Shown here one piece after another: positions 11,685 through 22,767 of a stretch of 64,000 nucleotides of DNA. The notes beneath the pieces were generated by a model that did no database searches, was not told where the DNA came from, and saw nothing but the letters and a program-made list of their open reading frames with translations. Source of the DNA: Streptomyces clavuligerus. GTDB lineage: Bacteria; Actinomycetota; Actinomycetes; Streptomycetales; Streptomycetaceae. The position numbers and the translations under genes were made by a program. How positions within the stretch are numbered: the first letter of the stretch is position 1; each line of letters begins with the position of its first letter. The stretch is from positions 5,939,001 through 6,003,000 of the forward strand of contig NZ_CP027858.1 in the NCBI RefSeq assembly GCF_005519465.1, written 5' to 3'.

Positions 11685-11707
11685 CTGTCAGTGGCGTGAG
11701 GCAGCAT
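11685..11707 (+). promoter_or_regulatory. PafBC/RecA-NDp-type promoter for dinB
   Basis: CTGTCAGTG, an 8-nt spacer and CAGCAT match the actinobacterial DNA-damage promoter pattern TTGTCRGTG-N8-TAnnnT with one mismatch in each box. The -10 element ends 8 nt before the dinB GTG, so the transcript would be leaderless or nearly so. Confidence 0.72.
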
Positions 11708-11714
11708 CGGAGAT

Positions 11715-13202
11715 GTGAGATCCGCGCCGACGATCCTGCATCTGGACATGGATGCGTTCTTCGCCGCCGCCGAGCAGGCGGCGAAGCCCAGCCTGCGCGG
11801 AAAACCCGTGATCGTCGGGGGGCTGGGCCCCCGCGGGGTCGTCGCCACCGCCTCGTACGAGGCCCGGCGTTTCGGGGTGCACTCGGCGATGCCGATGGCG
11901 CAGGCCCGGCGGCTCGCGCCGAACGCGGCCTACCTCGTACCCCGCTTCGCCTTCTACCGCTCCATCAGCGAGCAGGTGATGGAGCTGCTGCGGGCGCTGT
12001 CGCCCCTGGTGGAGCCGTTGAGCCTGGACGAGGCGTTCGTGGACCTGGAGGCCACCGGGGCGGTCGACGCGGCGGCGGCCCGAGCGGCCGGTGAGCGGCT
12101 GCGGGCGGACATCCTGGCGGTCACCGGGCTGACCGGCTCGGTGGGGCTCGCCGGGTCCAAGATGCTGGCGAAGATCGGCTCGGAGCGGGCCAAGCCCGAC
12201 GGCCTGGCGCTGATCGAACCCGGCACCGAGCGGGAGCTGCTGGGGCCGCTGTCCGTACGGATCCTGCCCGGGGTGGGGCCCGCCACCGGGGAGCATCTGC
12301 GCCGGGCCGGGATGACGGCCTGCGCCGATCTCGTGGAGGCGGGCGAGGACGAGCTGGTACGGCTGCTCGGCAGGGCGCACGGGACGGCGCTGTTCCGGAT
12401 GGCGCTCGGCCAAGACGACCGGCCCGTGGTGGCCGAGCGGGACACCAAGTCGGTGTCGGTGGAGGACACCTTCGACGTGGATCTGCACGACCGGGTCGGA
12501 ATCCGGGTCGAGGTGGAGCGGCTCGCCGAGCGCTGCACGGCCCGGCTGCGGGCCTCCGGGCACTCGGGGCGGACGATCGTCCTGAAGGTGCGGAGGTACG
12601 ACTTCTCCACGCTGACCCGCTCCGAGACGCTGCGCGGGCCCACGGACGACCCGTCCGTGGTGCGGGAGGCCGCGGGGCGGCTGCTGGAGTCCGTCGACAC
12701 CACGGGCGGGGTGCGGCTGCTCGGCGTGGGGGTGTCCGGGCTGGCCGACTACACCCAGGAGGATCTGTTCGCCCAGGCCGCGGTGGAGGAGGCGACGGAC
12801 CGGGACCCGGGGGCGGACCCGCCGCCCGCCCCGGCCGAGGGGCCCGGCCCCGCCGAGCCCGTCGAGCGCCACTGGCCCGCCGGTTCCGACGTTCGGCACA
12901 GCACCCACGGTCCGGGGTGGGTCCAGGGCAGCGGGGTGGGCCGGGTCACCGTCCGGTTCGAACGGCCGGACTCCCCGCCCGGACGGGTGCGCACCTTCCG
13001 CGTCGACGACCCCGAGCTGTCACCGTCCGATCCCCTGCCCCTGGTGGCCGCCCCCGCCGGGGCCGGGGCGGACGACGGGCCCCCGGGGCCTCAGTCGCCG
13101 GCGGGAGCCGCGCGGCCGTCCTCCCCGGCCACCCGGCCGAAGGAGCGGTCCCCCGGGGGACCGGGATCGCCGGAATCCGCCGCGGGGAGGTCGAGGCCGT
13201 AG
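11715..13202 (+). CDS. dinB: DNA polymerase IV (Y-family translesion polymerase)
   Basis: A 495-aa Y-family polymerase that copies past damaged bases. Catalytic carboxylates are in LHLDMDAFF (D11) and LSLDEAF (D105, E106). Palm/fingers, thumb with helix-hairpin-helix (about 170-210) and little finger (to about 345) are complete. A beta-clamp-binding QEDLF lies at 348-352. Residues about 375-495 are an extra tail containing a small SH3-like strand pattern (HSTHGPGWVQGSGVGRVTV) and a disordered Pro/Gly/Ala end, seen in other actinobacterial DinB proteins. No ribosome-binding site, consistent with the leaderless damage promoter just upstream. The last 112 nt overlap the convergent PRC-barrel gene. 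Confidence 0.95.
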   Translation: MRSAPTILHLDMDAFFAAAEQAAKPSLRGKPVIVGGLGPRGVVATASYEARRFGVHSAMPMAQARRLAPNAAYLVPRFAFYRSISEQVMELLRALSPLVEPLSLDEAFVDLEATGAVDAAAARAAGERLRADILAVTGLTGSVGLAGSKMLAKIGSERAKPDGLALIEPGTERELLGPLSVRILPGVGPATGEHLRRAGMTACADLVEAGEDELVRLLGRAHGTALFRMALGQDDRPVVAERDTKSVSVEDTFDVDLHDRVGIRVEVERLAERCTARLRASGHSGRTIVLKVRRYDFSTLTRSETLRGPTDDPSVVREAAGRLLESVDTTGGVRLLGVGVSGLADYTQEDLFAQAAVEEATDRDPGADPPPAPAEGPGPAEPVERHWPAGSDVRHSTHGPGWVQGSGVGRVTVRFERPDSPPGRVRTFRVDDPELSPSDPLPLVAAPAGAGADDGPPGPQSPAGAARPSSPATRPKERSPGGPGSPESAAGRSRP

Positions 13203-13495
13203 TGGCGATAGAGCTGGAGCTCCTGCTCCGGGGAGAGGTGGCGGCCCACGCCGAAGTCCGGGGCGTCCCTGATCAGAGCGCGTTCGTACGGCACGCTCAG
13301 CGCGTCGTCCACCAGCGTGCTCGGGGCAAGCGGGACGAAGGCGTCCCGTCCGAAGAGTCCGGTCCGCACGGCGGCCCATTCGGGCGAGCCGGTCGCGTCG
13401 TCGAGATACACCTCGTCCACGGTCCCGATCTTGGTCCCGTCGCGGTCGAACGCCTTGCGGCCGATCAGACTGCGCGGATCGACATCGGTCTGCAC
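13091..13495 (-). CDS. PRC-barrel domain protein
   Basis: A 134-aa protein with a PRC-barrel (about 5-75: LIGRKAFDRDGTKIGTVDEV and the VPLAPSTLVDD strand region) followed by a YRHYGLDLP segment and a disordered Pro/Gly tail. PRC-barrels occur in RNA-processing and stress-adaptation proteins. The role here is unknown. Start is GTG with GGAGGGA just upstream. The coding end runs 112 nt into the 3' end of dinB on the other strand. The overlapping part encodes low-complexity residues in both proteins, so neither conserved domain is compromised. Confidence 0.85.
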   Translation of the reverse strand: MQTDVDPRSLIGRKAFDRDGTKIGTVDEVYLDDATGSPEWAAVRTGLFGRDAFVPLAPSTLVDDALSVPYERALIRDAPDFGVGRHLSPEQELQLYRHYGLDLPAADSGDPGPPGDRSFGRVAGEDGRAAPAGD

Positions 13496-13593
13496 GGTCC
13501 CTCCAAGAGTTCGCAGCTATCCATCCTTAAGGCCCACCAAAGAGCAGATCGGTGGTATCGGCCACTTGAGCGATCGTCGAAGGGGTCCGCTGG

Positions 13594-13860
13594 TAGGCTG
13601 ACATTGGCTGTTGACCCCACGCGGGAGAGTCCACCGGCACACCGCCGGCGGCGCCGAAGGAGCAAATCCTCCCCGGAATCTCTCAGGCACCCCGTACCGC
13701 ATGGGTGAGGTCACTCTGGAAAGCAGAGCGGACGCCGGACGGCGGCATCCGCTCTCACCGACGGTGAAAACCGGGCGCCGAGCGCGTGCCGCCCGGTGAA
13801 GCTCTCAGGTTGAGATGACAGAGGGGGAGGCCGTCCGGGGCACCCGCGCCGTGGTGCCCC
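13594..13860 (+). promoter_or_regulatory. Tandem glycine riboswitch upstream of gcvP
   Basis: A -10-like TAGGCT (13594-13599) precedes two glycine aptamers. Aptamer 1 (about 13615-13722) has GCGGGAGAGT, CGCCGAAGGAGCAA and TCTCAGGCA. Aptamer 2 (about 13725-13835) has the matching GGACGCCGGACGG, CACCGACGGTGAAA and CTCTCAGGT elements, with the GAGGGGGA closing strand. This is the classic gcvT motif that binds two glycines and switches on glycine cleavage genes. A GGGGCACC/GGTGCCCC hairpin at 13837-13860, between aptamer 2 and the AGGAGG of gcvP, is the probable expression platform. Confidence 0.93.
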
Positions 13861-13894
13861 TCACAGGTCGCGTCAGACCAGGAGGCCTCCGATC

Positions 13895-16780
<2,886 letters not shown>

Positions 16781-16809
16781 CGGCGCGAGCCGCGGGGACG
16801 GACGGCAAA

Positions 16810-16829
16810 AGGCGCCCCTGGGGGCGCCT
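16810..16829 (+). terminator. Terminator of gcvP
   Basis: Inverted repeat AGGCGCCCC/GGGGCGCCT beginning 30 nt after the gcvP stop, preceded by an A-run (CAAAA) that would give a U-run on the opposite strand. It may also stop transcription from the convergent small gene. Confidence 0.7.
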
Positions 16830-16927
16830 GAGCCTGGAGTCCGGGGCCGGTGCGGAGAGGTCCGTGCCGGCCCTGAGGTGTCGGTGCGGGGTGGCGCTGT
16901 ACCGGTGCGGTGGGCGGAGCCGCGGTG

Positions 16928-17125
16928 CTATGCGGCTGCCGTGGCGAGGCAGAGCCGGTGCGGTGCGATGACCTGGCCGTCCGGCAGCAGTTCGCCGGTG
17001 TCCTCGAAGAGGAGGACGCCATTGCACAACAGGCTCCAGCCTTGTTCGGGGTGGTGCGCCACGCGGCGCGCCGCGTCCCGGTCGGCCGATTCGGATGTGG
17101 GGCAGGATGGCTGATGCTGGCACAT
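16928..17125 (-). CDS. DUF5999 family small protein
   Basis: A 65-aa soluble protein starting MCQHQPSCPT and containing the conserved core AHHPEQGWSLLCNGVLLFEDTG (about 25-46) and a LLPDGQVIAPHR end. It is a widespread Streptomyces family of unknown function. The Cys/His-rich start (C2, H4, C8) could bind metal. An in-frame ATG at 17182 with a GGGGGG upstream would add 19 polar residues. I prefer the shorter form because the family begins MCQHQ. Confidence 0.8.
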   Translation of the reverse strand: MCQHQPSCPTSESADRDAARRVAHHPEQGWSLLCNGVLLFEDTGELLPDGQVIAPHRLCLATAAA

Positions 17126-17406
17126 GGATGGGTTCTTTCGCTGCGAAGTAGTGACTGTGCTGCGGCTCGCTGAGGTGTTCATGGCCGCCCCCCGTATCTG
17201 TAGAGTCCGGTCCCAGTGTCGCCTTGTCGGCGTTATCTCGCAGGGATTTCGCGGCAGCTCGTCCTACTGATGTAAGACGTTCCTCCGGGGGAGTTGGTTC
17301 AACTCAAGTCCCTTGTACTTTCGGGTGGTTCAGAGGGTCGGGAAGGACTAGTCCGTCCGAAAACCGATGGCGTGGAAGAGAACGAAAGAGCCCCGGACAC
17401 ACGACG

Positions 17407-17440
17407 GCGCCCCGCGACCCTCGGAAGGGTCGCGGGGCGC
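17407..17440. terminator. Hairpin downstream of the minus-strand hypothetical gene
   Basis: Perfect 14-bp stem GCGCCCCGCGACCC / GGGTCGCGGGGCGC with a 6-nt loop, 33 nt past the stop codon of the gene transcribed toward it from the right. On the minus strand it is the natural terminator. Confidence 0.75.
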
Positions 17441-17472
17441 GGCGGCGGACGTCCGCGGGTGCCCGGCGGCGG

Positions 17473-18063
17473 TCAGGCGGGTGAGCCGAGCAGGGGTCCG
17501 GGAGCGATCCGAAGGCTCATCAGGGGCAGCAGTTCGGCGACCCGGTGCGGCCGGTGGGCCGCGATGCCCGGCGGTGCGGGGGCGAGTGGTACCAGGATGT
17601 CGGTGGGCTGCGGAGTGCCGGAGTCCGCGTCGGCGTCCGTGCCCCGGTGCAGCCAGAGGGTGAGCATGTACAGCTCGGGGATGGAGAGCAGCCGTGGCTG
17701 ATAGGGGGTCGTCATCGCCTCCGCCTGGCGCAGGGCGCGTTCGGTCGAGGTGAGATAGGGGCCTTCGAAGAAGTGCGAGAAGGTCCAGCCGTCCGCGGTG
17801 AGGACCGTCTCGGCGGCGGCGACATAGCGCTCGCCGCCGCGGATCAGAAAGCGCCAGCCCGTGAGCCGGGTGCAGGGGCGGTCGCCGGGGGTCGGGACGA
17901 TCTGGTCGAGCACATGGACCGGGAGCGGTGACTCGGGGCTCACCGGACCCTGGGCGGAACGGAGTGCGGGAGTGCGGTCCTCGCGGACTGCGGTCGGGGA
18001 ACCGAGTGCCGTGAGGACGCTGCGGAGCGCGGGTGCGGGAGCCGGGAGGACGTGCAGCGGCAT
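17473..18063 (-). CDS. Conserved hypothetical protein
   Basis: A 196-aa soluble protein that I do not recognise beyond being actinomycete-like. It has no signal peptide or membrane helix. The middle section (about 65-140) has mixed alpha/beta character with aromatic motifs GWRFLIRGGERYVAAAE and GWTFSHFFEGPYL. The ends are Pro/Ala/Leu-rich. It is a single gene with its own terminator and a long AT-richer upstream region containing TTTATA near 18190. ATG chosen as the first start after that region. Function unknown. Confidence 0.7.
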   Translation of the reverse strand: MPLHVLPAPAPALRSVLTALGSPTAVREDRTPALRSAQGPVSPESPLPVHVLDQIVPTPGDRPCTRLTGWRFLIRGGERYVAAAETVLTADGWTFSHFFEGPYLTSTERALRQAEAMTTPYQPRLLSIPELYMLTLWLHRGTDADADSGTPQPTDILVPLAPAPPGIAAHRPHRVAELLPLMSLRIAPGPLLGSPA

Positions 18064-18565
18064 GGTGGGACGCCTCTCACTAGGGGAGACACGGTGAGGC
18101 AGGGCAGGGTGCGGACGGCGCTGTCAGCGAGCGGGGCCAGAGGGGCCGAAGGGGCCACTGGGCGCCAACTATCTGCCTTCTGTACAGAGTTTATACGACC
18201 TGTGTTCTCCCAGTGATTCCGCTAGCGCCGCCGTGTATTCACCGCAAGAGTGGATCAGGACTTTCGGGCGCGGCGGATCCGCCGGTTCTCCCTGGAAATA
18301 TCCTTCCCGGCCAGGGCGTTTCCCCGGTGACTGGTAGGCCGAAACTCATCGGTGTTTTTCACCATGCCGGGGGCAGTGGTAGGTGAGTACTGCGCCCTGC
18401 ATGAGGCGGTCCCATGGCGCCGATGTGACGTACAGCTCGCCACTTCGGACACCCTACCGGTTGCCGGCTGTCTCCGTGGCGTTATCGATCAGCCAGGGTG
18501 GGCATTATCGTCCGGGGCGCGGGCGACCGGAGCCGCGCGATGTCCAGTCGAGGAAGGACACTTCG
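18064..18565. other. Long divergent intergenic region, regulatory
   Basis: About 500 nt between divergent genes with lower GC than its flanks. Minus side: a TATAAA-like element (18190-18195) may serve the hypothetical gene. Plus side: TTGCCG (18461) and ATCGAT (18484) at 17-nt spacing are a possible promoter for the ligase gene. Short open frames occur (for example minus strand 18255-18452) but have poor codon bias and no ribosome sites, so I call no gene. Confidence 0.45.
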
Positions 18566-20092
18566 ATGGGGGACAAGGACGTGGCAAGAGGCTTTGCGCC
18601 GGCCGATCGCCAGAGATACCGGCGCAAGCTGCAACAGTGCCTGGCGGGGCTGGGGCGACTGCTGGACGAGAAGCGGTTCGACCGGCCCAAGAATCTGCTG
18701 GGCCTGGAGATCGAGTTGAATCTCGCAGGGGCGGACGGCCTGCCCCGGATGATGAATGCGGAAGTTCTTGAGCGAATCGCCAGCAACGATTTCCAAACCG
18801 AGCTGGGGATGTTCAATCTGGAGGTGAACGTTGTTCCGCACCGGCTCGGCGGCCGTGTTCTCGACCAACTCGCCGAGGAGTTGCGGGCCGGGCTCGGATA
18901 TGCCGACCGGAAAGCGAACGAGGTTGGCGCAGGGATCGTGATGATCGGTATTCTTCCGACCCTCACCCAGGACCATCTGGTCCATGGGAACCTGTCGGAC
19001 GTCGACCGTTATACCCTGCTCAATGATCAGATCCTCACCGCCCGCGGCGAGGATTTCTCACTCGACATCAGCGGTATAGAGCGGCTGACCTGCACCTCCG
19101 CTTCGATAGCCCCGGAAGCGGCCTGCACCTCGGTGCAGTTGCACCTCCAGGTCACCCCCGGCCGTTTCGCCGATGTGTGGAACGCGGCGCAGGCGGTGGC
19201 GGCGGTGCAGATCGCGGTGGGGGCCAACGCGCCCTTCCTCTTCGGCAAGGAGCTGTGGCGCGAGTCGCGGCCACCGCTGTTCACGCAGGCCACGGACACC
19301 CGGCCGCCCGAGCTCCAGGCCCAGGGCGTCCGGCCGCGCACCTGGTTCGGCGAACGGTGGGTGGAGTCCGCGTACGACCTCTTCGAGGAGAACCTGCGCT
19401 TCTTCCCCTCGCTGCTGCCGATCTGCGACGAGGAGGACCCGCTGCGGGCCATCGACCAGGGAAACGCCCCTGAGCTGCGGGAACTCGTACTGCACAATGG
19501 CACGATCTATCGCTGGAACCGCCCGGTCTACTCGGTCGCGGACGGTGTGCCCCATCTGCGGGTGGAGAACCGTGTCCTCCCCGCCGGGCCCACGGTCACC
19601 GATGTCATCGCCAACGCCGCCTTCTTCTACGGGCTGGTACGGGCGCTCGCCGAGGAGCCGCGGCCGGTGTGGAGCCGACTGCCGTTCCGGACCGCCGAGG
19701 AGAATTTTGACACTGCGTGCCGCCACGGCATCGACGCGGAGCTGTACTGGCCCCGTCCGGGCCGGACCGGCGGGGTGACCCGGGTGCCCGCCGTGAAACT
19801 CGTCCGTGACGAGTTGCTGCCGCTGGCCGCCGCCGGTCTCGACGCCTGGCAGGTGGCCCCCGCCGACCGCGACCGCTATCTCGGGGTCATCGAGGAGCGG
19901 TGCCGACGGCGCGTCAACGGGGCCGTCTGGCAGTCCGAGACCTATCACCGCGCCCGTGCGGCAGGGCTGGGGCGGGACGCGGCGCTCGCCGCGATGACCC
20001 GGCGCTATCGCGAGCTGATGCTCCAGGGCGAGCCCGTGCACTCCTGGCCGGTCGGCTTCCCCGGCGGGCAGAACGGCGGACCGGGGGAGTGA
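18566..20092 (+). CDS. Glutamate-cysteine ligase family (GCS2-like) protein
   Basis: A 508-aa cytoplasmic protein with the ATP-grasp-like carboxylate-amine ligase fold. LLGLEIELNL (about 48-57) holds the first metal/substrate glutamates. The NDFQTELGMFNLEVNVVP stretch (about 80-97) and FGERWVESAYDLFEENLRFF (about 260) are further family blocks. Members join glutamate to cysteine or another amine. Streptomyces makes mycothiol and ergothioneine, so the substrate cannot be assigned. No partner gene adjoins. The ATG is preceded by AGGAAGGA. An upstream in-frame GTG would add unconserved residues. Confidence 0.8.
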   Translation: MGDKDVARGFAPADRQRYRRKLQQCLAGLGRLLDEKRFDRPKNLLGLEIELNLAGADGLPRMMNAEVLERIASNDFQTELGMFNLEVNVVPHRLGGRVLDQLAEELRAGLGYADRKANEVGAGIVMIGILPTLTQDHLVHGNLSDVDRYTLLNDQILTARGEDFSLDISGIERLTCTSASIAPEAACTSVQLHLQVTPGRFADVWNAAQAVAAVQIAVGANAPFLFGKELWRESRPPLFTQATDTRPPELQAQGVRPRTWFGERWVESAYDLFEENLRFFPSLLPICDEEDPLRAIDQGNAPELRELVLHNGTIYRWNRPVYSVADGVPHLRVENRVLPAGPTVTDVIANAAFFYGLVRALAEEPRPVWSRLPFRTAEENFDTACRHGIDAELYWPRPGRTGGVTRVPAVKLVRDELLPLAAAGLDAWQVAPADRDRYLGVIEERCRRRVNGAVWQSETYHRARAAGLGRDAALAAMTRRYRELMLQGEPVHSWPVGFPGGQNGGPGE

Positions 20093-20232
20093 TGCCCGGG
20101 GCATCGGCCGGACGCGCCCCGCAGCTCCGGACACGGGGCCCTGCCGGGCCCGCCCGGGTGCCCGACCTAGGATGACGGTCGTCCCCGGCCGCCCGGTGCG
20201 GTCCGGGGCGGGACCAGTCACAGGGAGGCAGG

Positions 20233-21036
20233 GTGCGGATGGAGGCCGGGGGCGTGGCCGACGCTCTTCCCCGGGAGGAACTGCCGCCGAAGGTGCTGCG
20301 GTCCGAACTGCTGCTGGTGCTCGCCCTGTCGCTGGGCGCCAGCGCCATGTCCTCACTGATCAGCTTCGCGGGCGCGCTGACCAGGCCGGGCGGGCTCAGC
20401 GAACAGGCGGCGAAGCTCAACGGCTCGGCCGCCCCCGGGCGGCCCTGGCTGGATCTCGCCTGGCAGCTCTTCGGGATCACGACCGCGCTGGTGCCGGTGG
20501 CACTGGTGGCGCATCTGCTCACCCGGGAGGGCGCGGGCGGGCTGCGTTCGCTCGGCTTCGACCGCAGCCGCCCCTGGCCCGACCTGGGCCGCGGCACCCT
20601 GATCGCGGCGGGCATCGGCAGCGCCGGGCTCGCCTTCTATCTCGTCGCGCAGGCCACGGGCCTCAACCTCACCGTGGTGCCCGAGTCCCTGCCCGGGGTG
20701 TGGTGGAAGTTCCCCGTCCTGATCCTCTCCGCGATCCAGAACTCGGTGGTCGAGGAAGTGATCGTGGTCGGGTATCTGCTGCGCAGACTCGACCAGCTCG
20801 GGTGGACGCCGACGGCTTCCCTGATGACCAGCTCCGTGCTGCGCGGCTCGTACCACCTCTATCAGGGGATCGGCGGGTTCATCGGGAACATGGTCATGGG
20901 CGTCGTCTTCGTCCTGCTCTACCGCAGGTGGGGACGGGTCGGGCCGCTGGTCGTGGCGCACGCGCTGCTCGACATCGTGGCCTTCGTCGGATACGCGCTG
21001 CTGGCGGGGAAGGTCGGCTGGCTGCCCACGGCCTGA
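20233..21036 (+). CDS. CPBP family intramembrane protease (CAAX/Abi type)
   Basis: A 267-aa polytopic membrane protein with about seven hydrophobic helices. The protease core is visible as VVEEVIVVGYLLRRL (glutamate pair), LRGSYHLYQG (histidine) and VAHALLDIVAF (second histidine). The first motif is usually EExxxR, but here the arginine position is valine (EEVIVV), while both histidine motifs are intact. Actinobacterial members are poorly studied; other members process prenylated proteins or act in bacteriocin immunity. GTG start 5 nt after AGGGAGG, with ATG two codons later also possible. Confidence 0.87.
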   Translation: MRMEAGGVADALPREELPPKVLRSELLLVLALSLGASAMSSLISFAGALTRPGGLSEQAAKLNGSAAPGRPWLDLAWQLFGITTALVPVALVAHLLTREGAGGLRSLGFDRSRPWPDLGRGTLIAAGIGSAGLAFYLVAQATGLNLTVVPESLPGVWWKFPVLILSAIQNSVVEEVIVVGYLLRRLDQLGWTPTASLMTSSVLRGSYHLYQGIGGFIGNMVMGVVFVLLYRRWGRVGPLVVAHALLDIVAFVGYALLAGKVGWLPTA

Positions 21037-21080
21037 GCCCTGGGTCCGCGCTGAGCCCCGGGCCTGTCCTGAGCCCTTCA

Positions 21081-21113
21081 TGCCCGGACCCCGGGGATAT
21101 CGAGGTCCGGGCA
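21081..21113. terminator. Bidirectional terminator between convergent genes
   Basis: Stem TGCCCGGACC / GGTCCGGGCA (10 bp, 13-nt loop) midway between the CPBP gene stop and the phzF-like gene stop. Confidence 0.65.
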
Positions 21114-21153
21114 CGCGGATGGCGGGGCCGGTCGGAGGCCCGGGGCCCCGGGG

Positions 21154-21978
21154 TCAGGGACGGGTCAGCAGCTCGCCGTCGACGACGGTGACCGCTCGTC
21201 CGCCGAGCAGGGTGCGCTCTCCGGCCAGCTCGGTCCTGACCAGTCCGGAGCGTGCGGACGCCTGAAGTCCGGTCAGCTCCGCGCGGCCCAGCCGGGCCGA
21301 CCAGAACGGGGCCAGCGCGGTGTGGGCGCTGCCCGTCACCGGGTCCTCGTCGATCCCGGCCCGGGGGAAGAACCCGCGGGAGACGAAGTCGTACGGCAGG
21401 TCCGGCCGTTCGGCGGCGGCGGTGACGACGACACCGCGAGCGGCGTACGCGGTCAGCGCCCGCAGATCCGGGGCGAGGTCGCGCACGGTCCGTTCGTCCG
21501 CCAGCTCCACCAGCAGATCGCCGAGGTGCGGGCCGGTGTCGTGCGCCGAGACCACCGGCGCCCCCAGCGTCTGTGCCAGCCCCTCGGGGGTCGGGCGCGG
21601 GGTGAGCGGGGACGTGGGGAAGTCCAGGGTGATCGCGCCGTCCTCATGGGCGGTCGTCCGCAGGACGCCGGAGCGCGAGGCGAAGCGGACCGTGCCGCCG
21701 GCGATGCCGCTGGTGTGCAGGACATGCGCGGTGGCGAGGGTGGCGTGGCCGCAGAGGTCGACCTCGACGGCGGGGGTGAACCAGCGCAGGGCCCAGTCGG
21801 CGTCGCCTCCGGCGGGCAGCGGGTGGGCGAAGGCGGTCTCGGAGAGATTGACCTCGCGGGCCACGTCCTGGAGCCAGCCGGGCTCGGGGAACGCCGTCGC
21901 GTCGGGGAGCAGTACGACGGCGGCGGGGTTGCCGGTGAACGGGGTGTCGGTGAAGGCGTCGACGATTCTGATGCGCAT
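21154..21978 (-). CDS. PhzF family isomerase/epimerase
   Basis: A 274-aa two-lobed protein of the PhzF (diaminopimelate epimerase-like) fold. It starts MRIRIVDAFTDTPFTGNPAAVVLL and contains NLSETAF, whose glutamate is the catalytic acid/base in PhzF. DLCGHATLATAHVL and DPVTGSAHTALAPFW are the other two signatures, so catalysis looks intact. There are no phenazine genes nearby and the substrate is unknown. A -10-like TAGCGT lies 8 nt before the ATG on the minus strand, suggesting a leaderless transcript. It is divergent from a PadR regulator. Confidence 0.9.
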   Translation of the reverse strand: MRIRIVDAFTDTPFTGNPAAVVLLPDATAFPEPGWLQDVAREVNLSETAFAHPLPAGGDADWALRWFTPAVEVDLCGHATLATAHVLHTSGIAGGTVRFASRSGVLRTTAHEDGAITLDFPTSPLTPRPTPEGLAQTLGAPVVSAHDTGPHLGDLLVELADERTVRDLAPDLRALTAYAARGVVVTAAAERPDLPYDFVSRGFFPRAGIDEDPVTGSAHTALAPFWSARLGRAELTGLQASARSGLVRTELAGERTLLGGRAVTVVDGELLTRP

Positions 21979-22058
21979 GTGCCCGACGCTAGCGAGCGGA
22001 CCGACGCCGGGGAAAAAGCCAATTCGCGATGACTGGACCGCATACCGATGGGCGACGC

Positions 22059-22095
22059 TTGTCGGACGAGCTATTCCGATATATCTTTGAGGTAT
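22059..22095 (+). promoter_or_regulatory. Promoter and probable PadR operator
   Basis: TTGTCG (22059-22064), 17-nt spacer and TATCTT (22082-22087) form a good promoter. An imperfect palindrome ATATCT-TTG-AGGTAT (22081-22095) covers the -10, the kind of AT-rich site PadR proteins use for autorepression. Confidence 0.6.
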
Positions 22096-22133
22096 CGCGA
22101 CAGATCAAGATCCACGATGGAAGGAGTGTCGTG

Positions 22134-22739
22134 ATGTGTACCCATGGACATGAGCAGGAGTTCGGGCGCGGTCGCTGCGGGCCCGGCCACGGGGAACGTG
22201 GTGGCTTCGAGGGGCGCCGTGGCGCGTTCGGGCCGTTCGGGCCGCCCTTCGGCGGGCCTTTCGGCGGCGGCGGGCACGGCCGGGGCGGCGGCAGGGGAAG
22301 GGCGCGGCGCGGCGATGTGCGGGCCTCGATCCTCGCCCTGCTGAAGGACCGGCCGATGCACGGCTACGAGATGATCCAGGAGATCGGCGAGCGCAGCCGC
22401 GGGGCCTGGAAGCCCAGTCCGGGATCGGTCTACCCCACCCTTCAGATGCTGGAGGACGAGGGGCTGATCGTGAGCGCCGCGGACGGCGGCAAGCGGCTGT
22501 TCACCCTCACCGACGCGGGACGTCAGGAGGCCGAGGCCGGTCCGGACGCCCCGTGGGAGGAGGCCGGGCGCACGGTCGACTGGGACGCGCTCAACGAGGT
22601 CCGGCAGGCGGGCTGGGGCCTCATGGAAGCCTTCGGCCAGGTCTGGAAGACGGGCAGCCCCGAGCAGCGGACCAAGGCCGTCGAGGTGATCGGCGAGGCC
22701 CGGAAGAAGCTCTATCTGATCCTCGCCGACGAGAGCTGA
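22134..22739 (+). CDS. PadR-family transcriptional regulator
   Basis: A 201-aa regulator. The first 60 residues are a His/Gly/Phe/Arg-rich tail (MCTHGHEQEFGRG, then Gly-Phe-Gly-Pro runs). Residues about 65-140 are the PadR winged helix (ILALLKDRPMHGYEMIQEI, SPGSVYPTLQMLEDEGL). A C-terminal dimerisation helix follows. The tail resembles that of other streptomycete PadR proteins and might bind metal through its His/Cys residues (inference). ATG preceded by AAGGAG at 7 nt; a GTG immediately before is in frame. Likely represses itself and perhaps the divergent phzF-like gene. Confidence 0.9.
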   Translation: MCTHGHEQEFGRGRCGPGHGERGGFEGRRGAFGPFGPPFGGPFGGGGHGRGGGRGRARRGDVRASILALLKDRPMHGYEMIQEIGERSRGAWKPSPGSVYPTLQMLEDEGLIVSAADGGKRLFTLTDAGRQEAEAGPDAPWEEAGRTVDWDALNEVRQAGWGLMEAFGQVWKTGSPEQRTKAVEVIGEARKKLYLILADES

Positions 22740-22767
22740 GCGGAATCGACGGGAGCGGGAGGGGTGT

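Noticed and set aside
18255..18452. A 65-codon minus-strand frame in the long divergent spacer
   Set aside because: No ribosome site, poor codon bias and no recognisable features.
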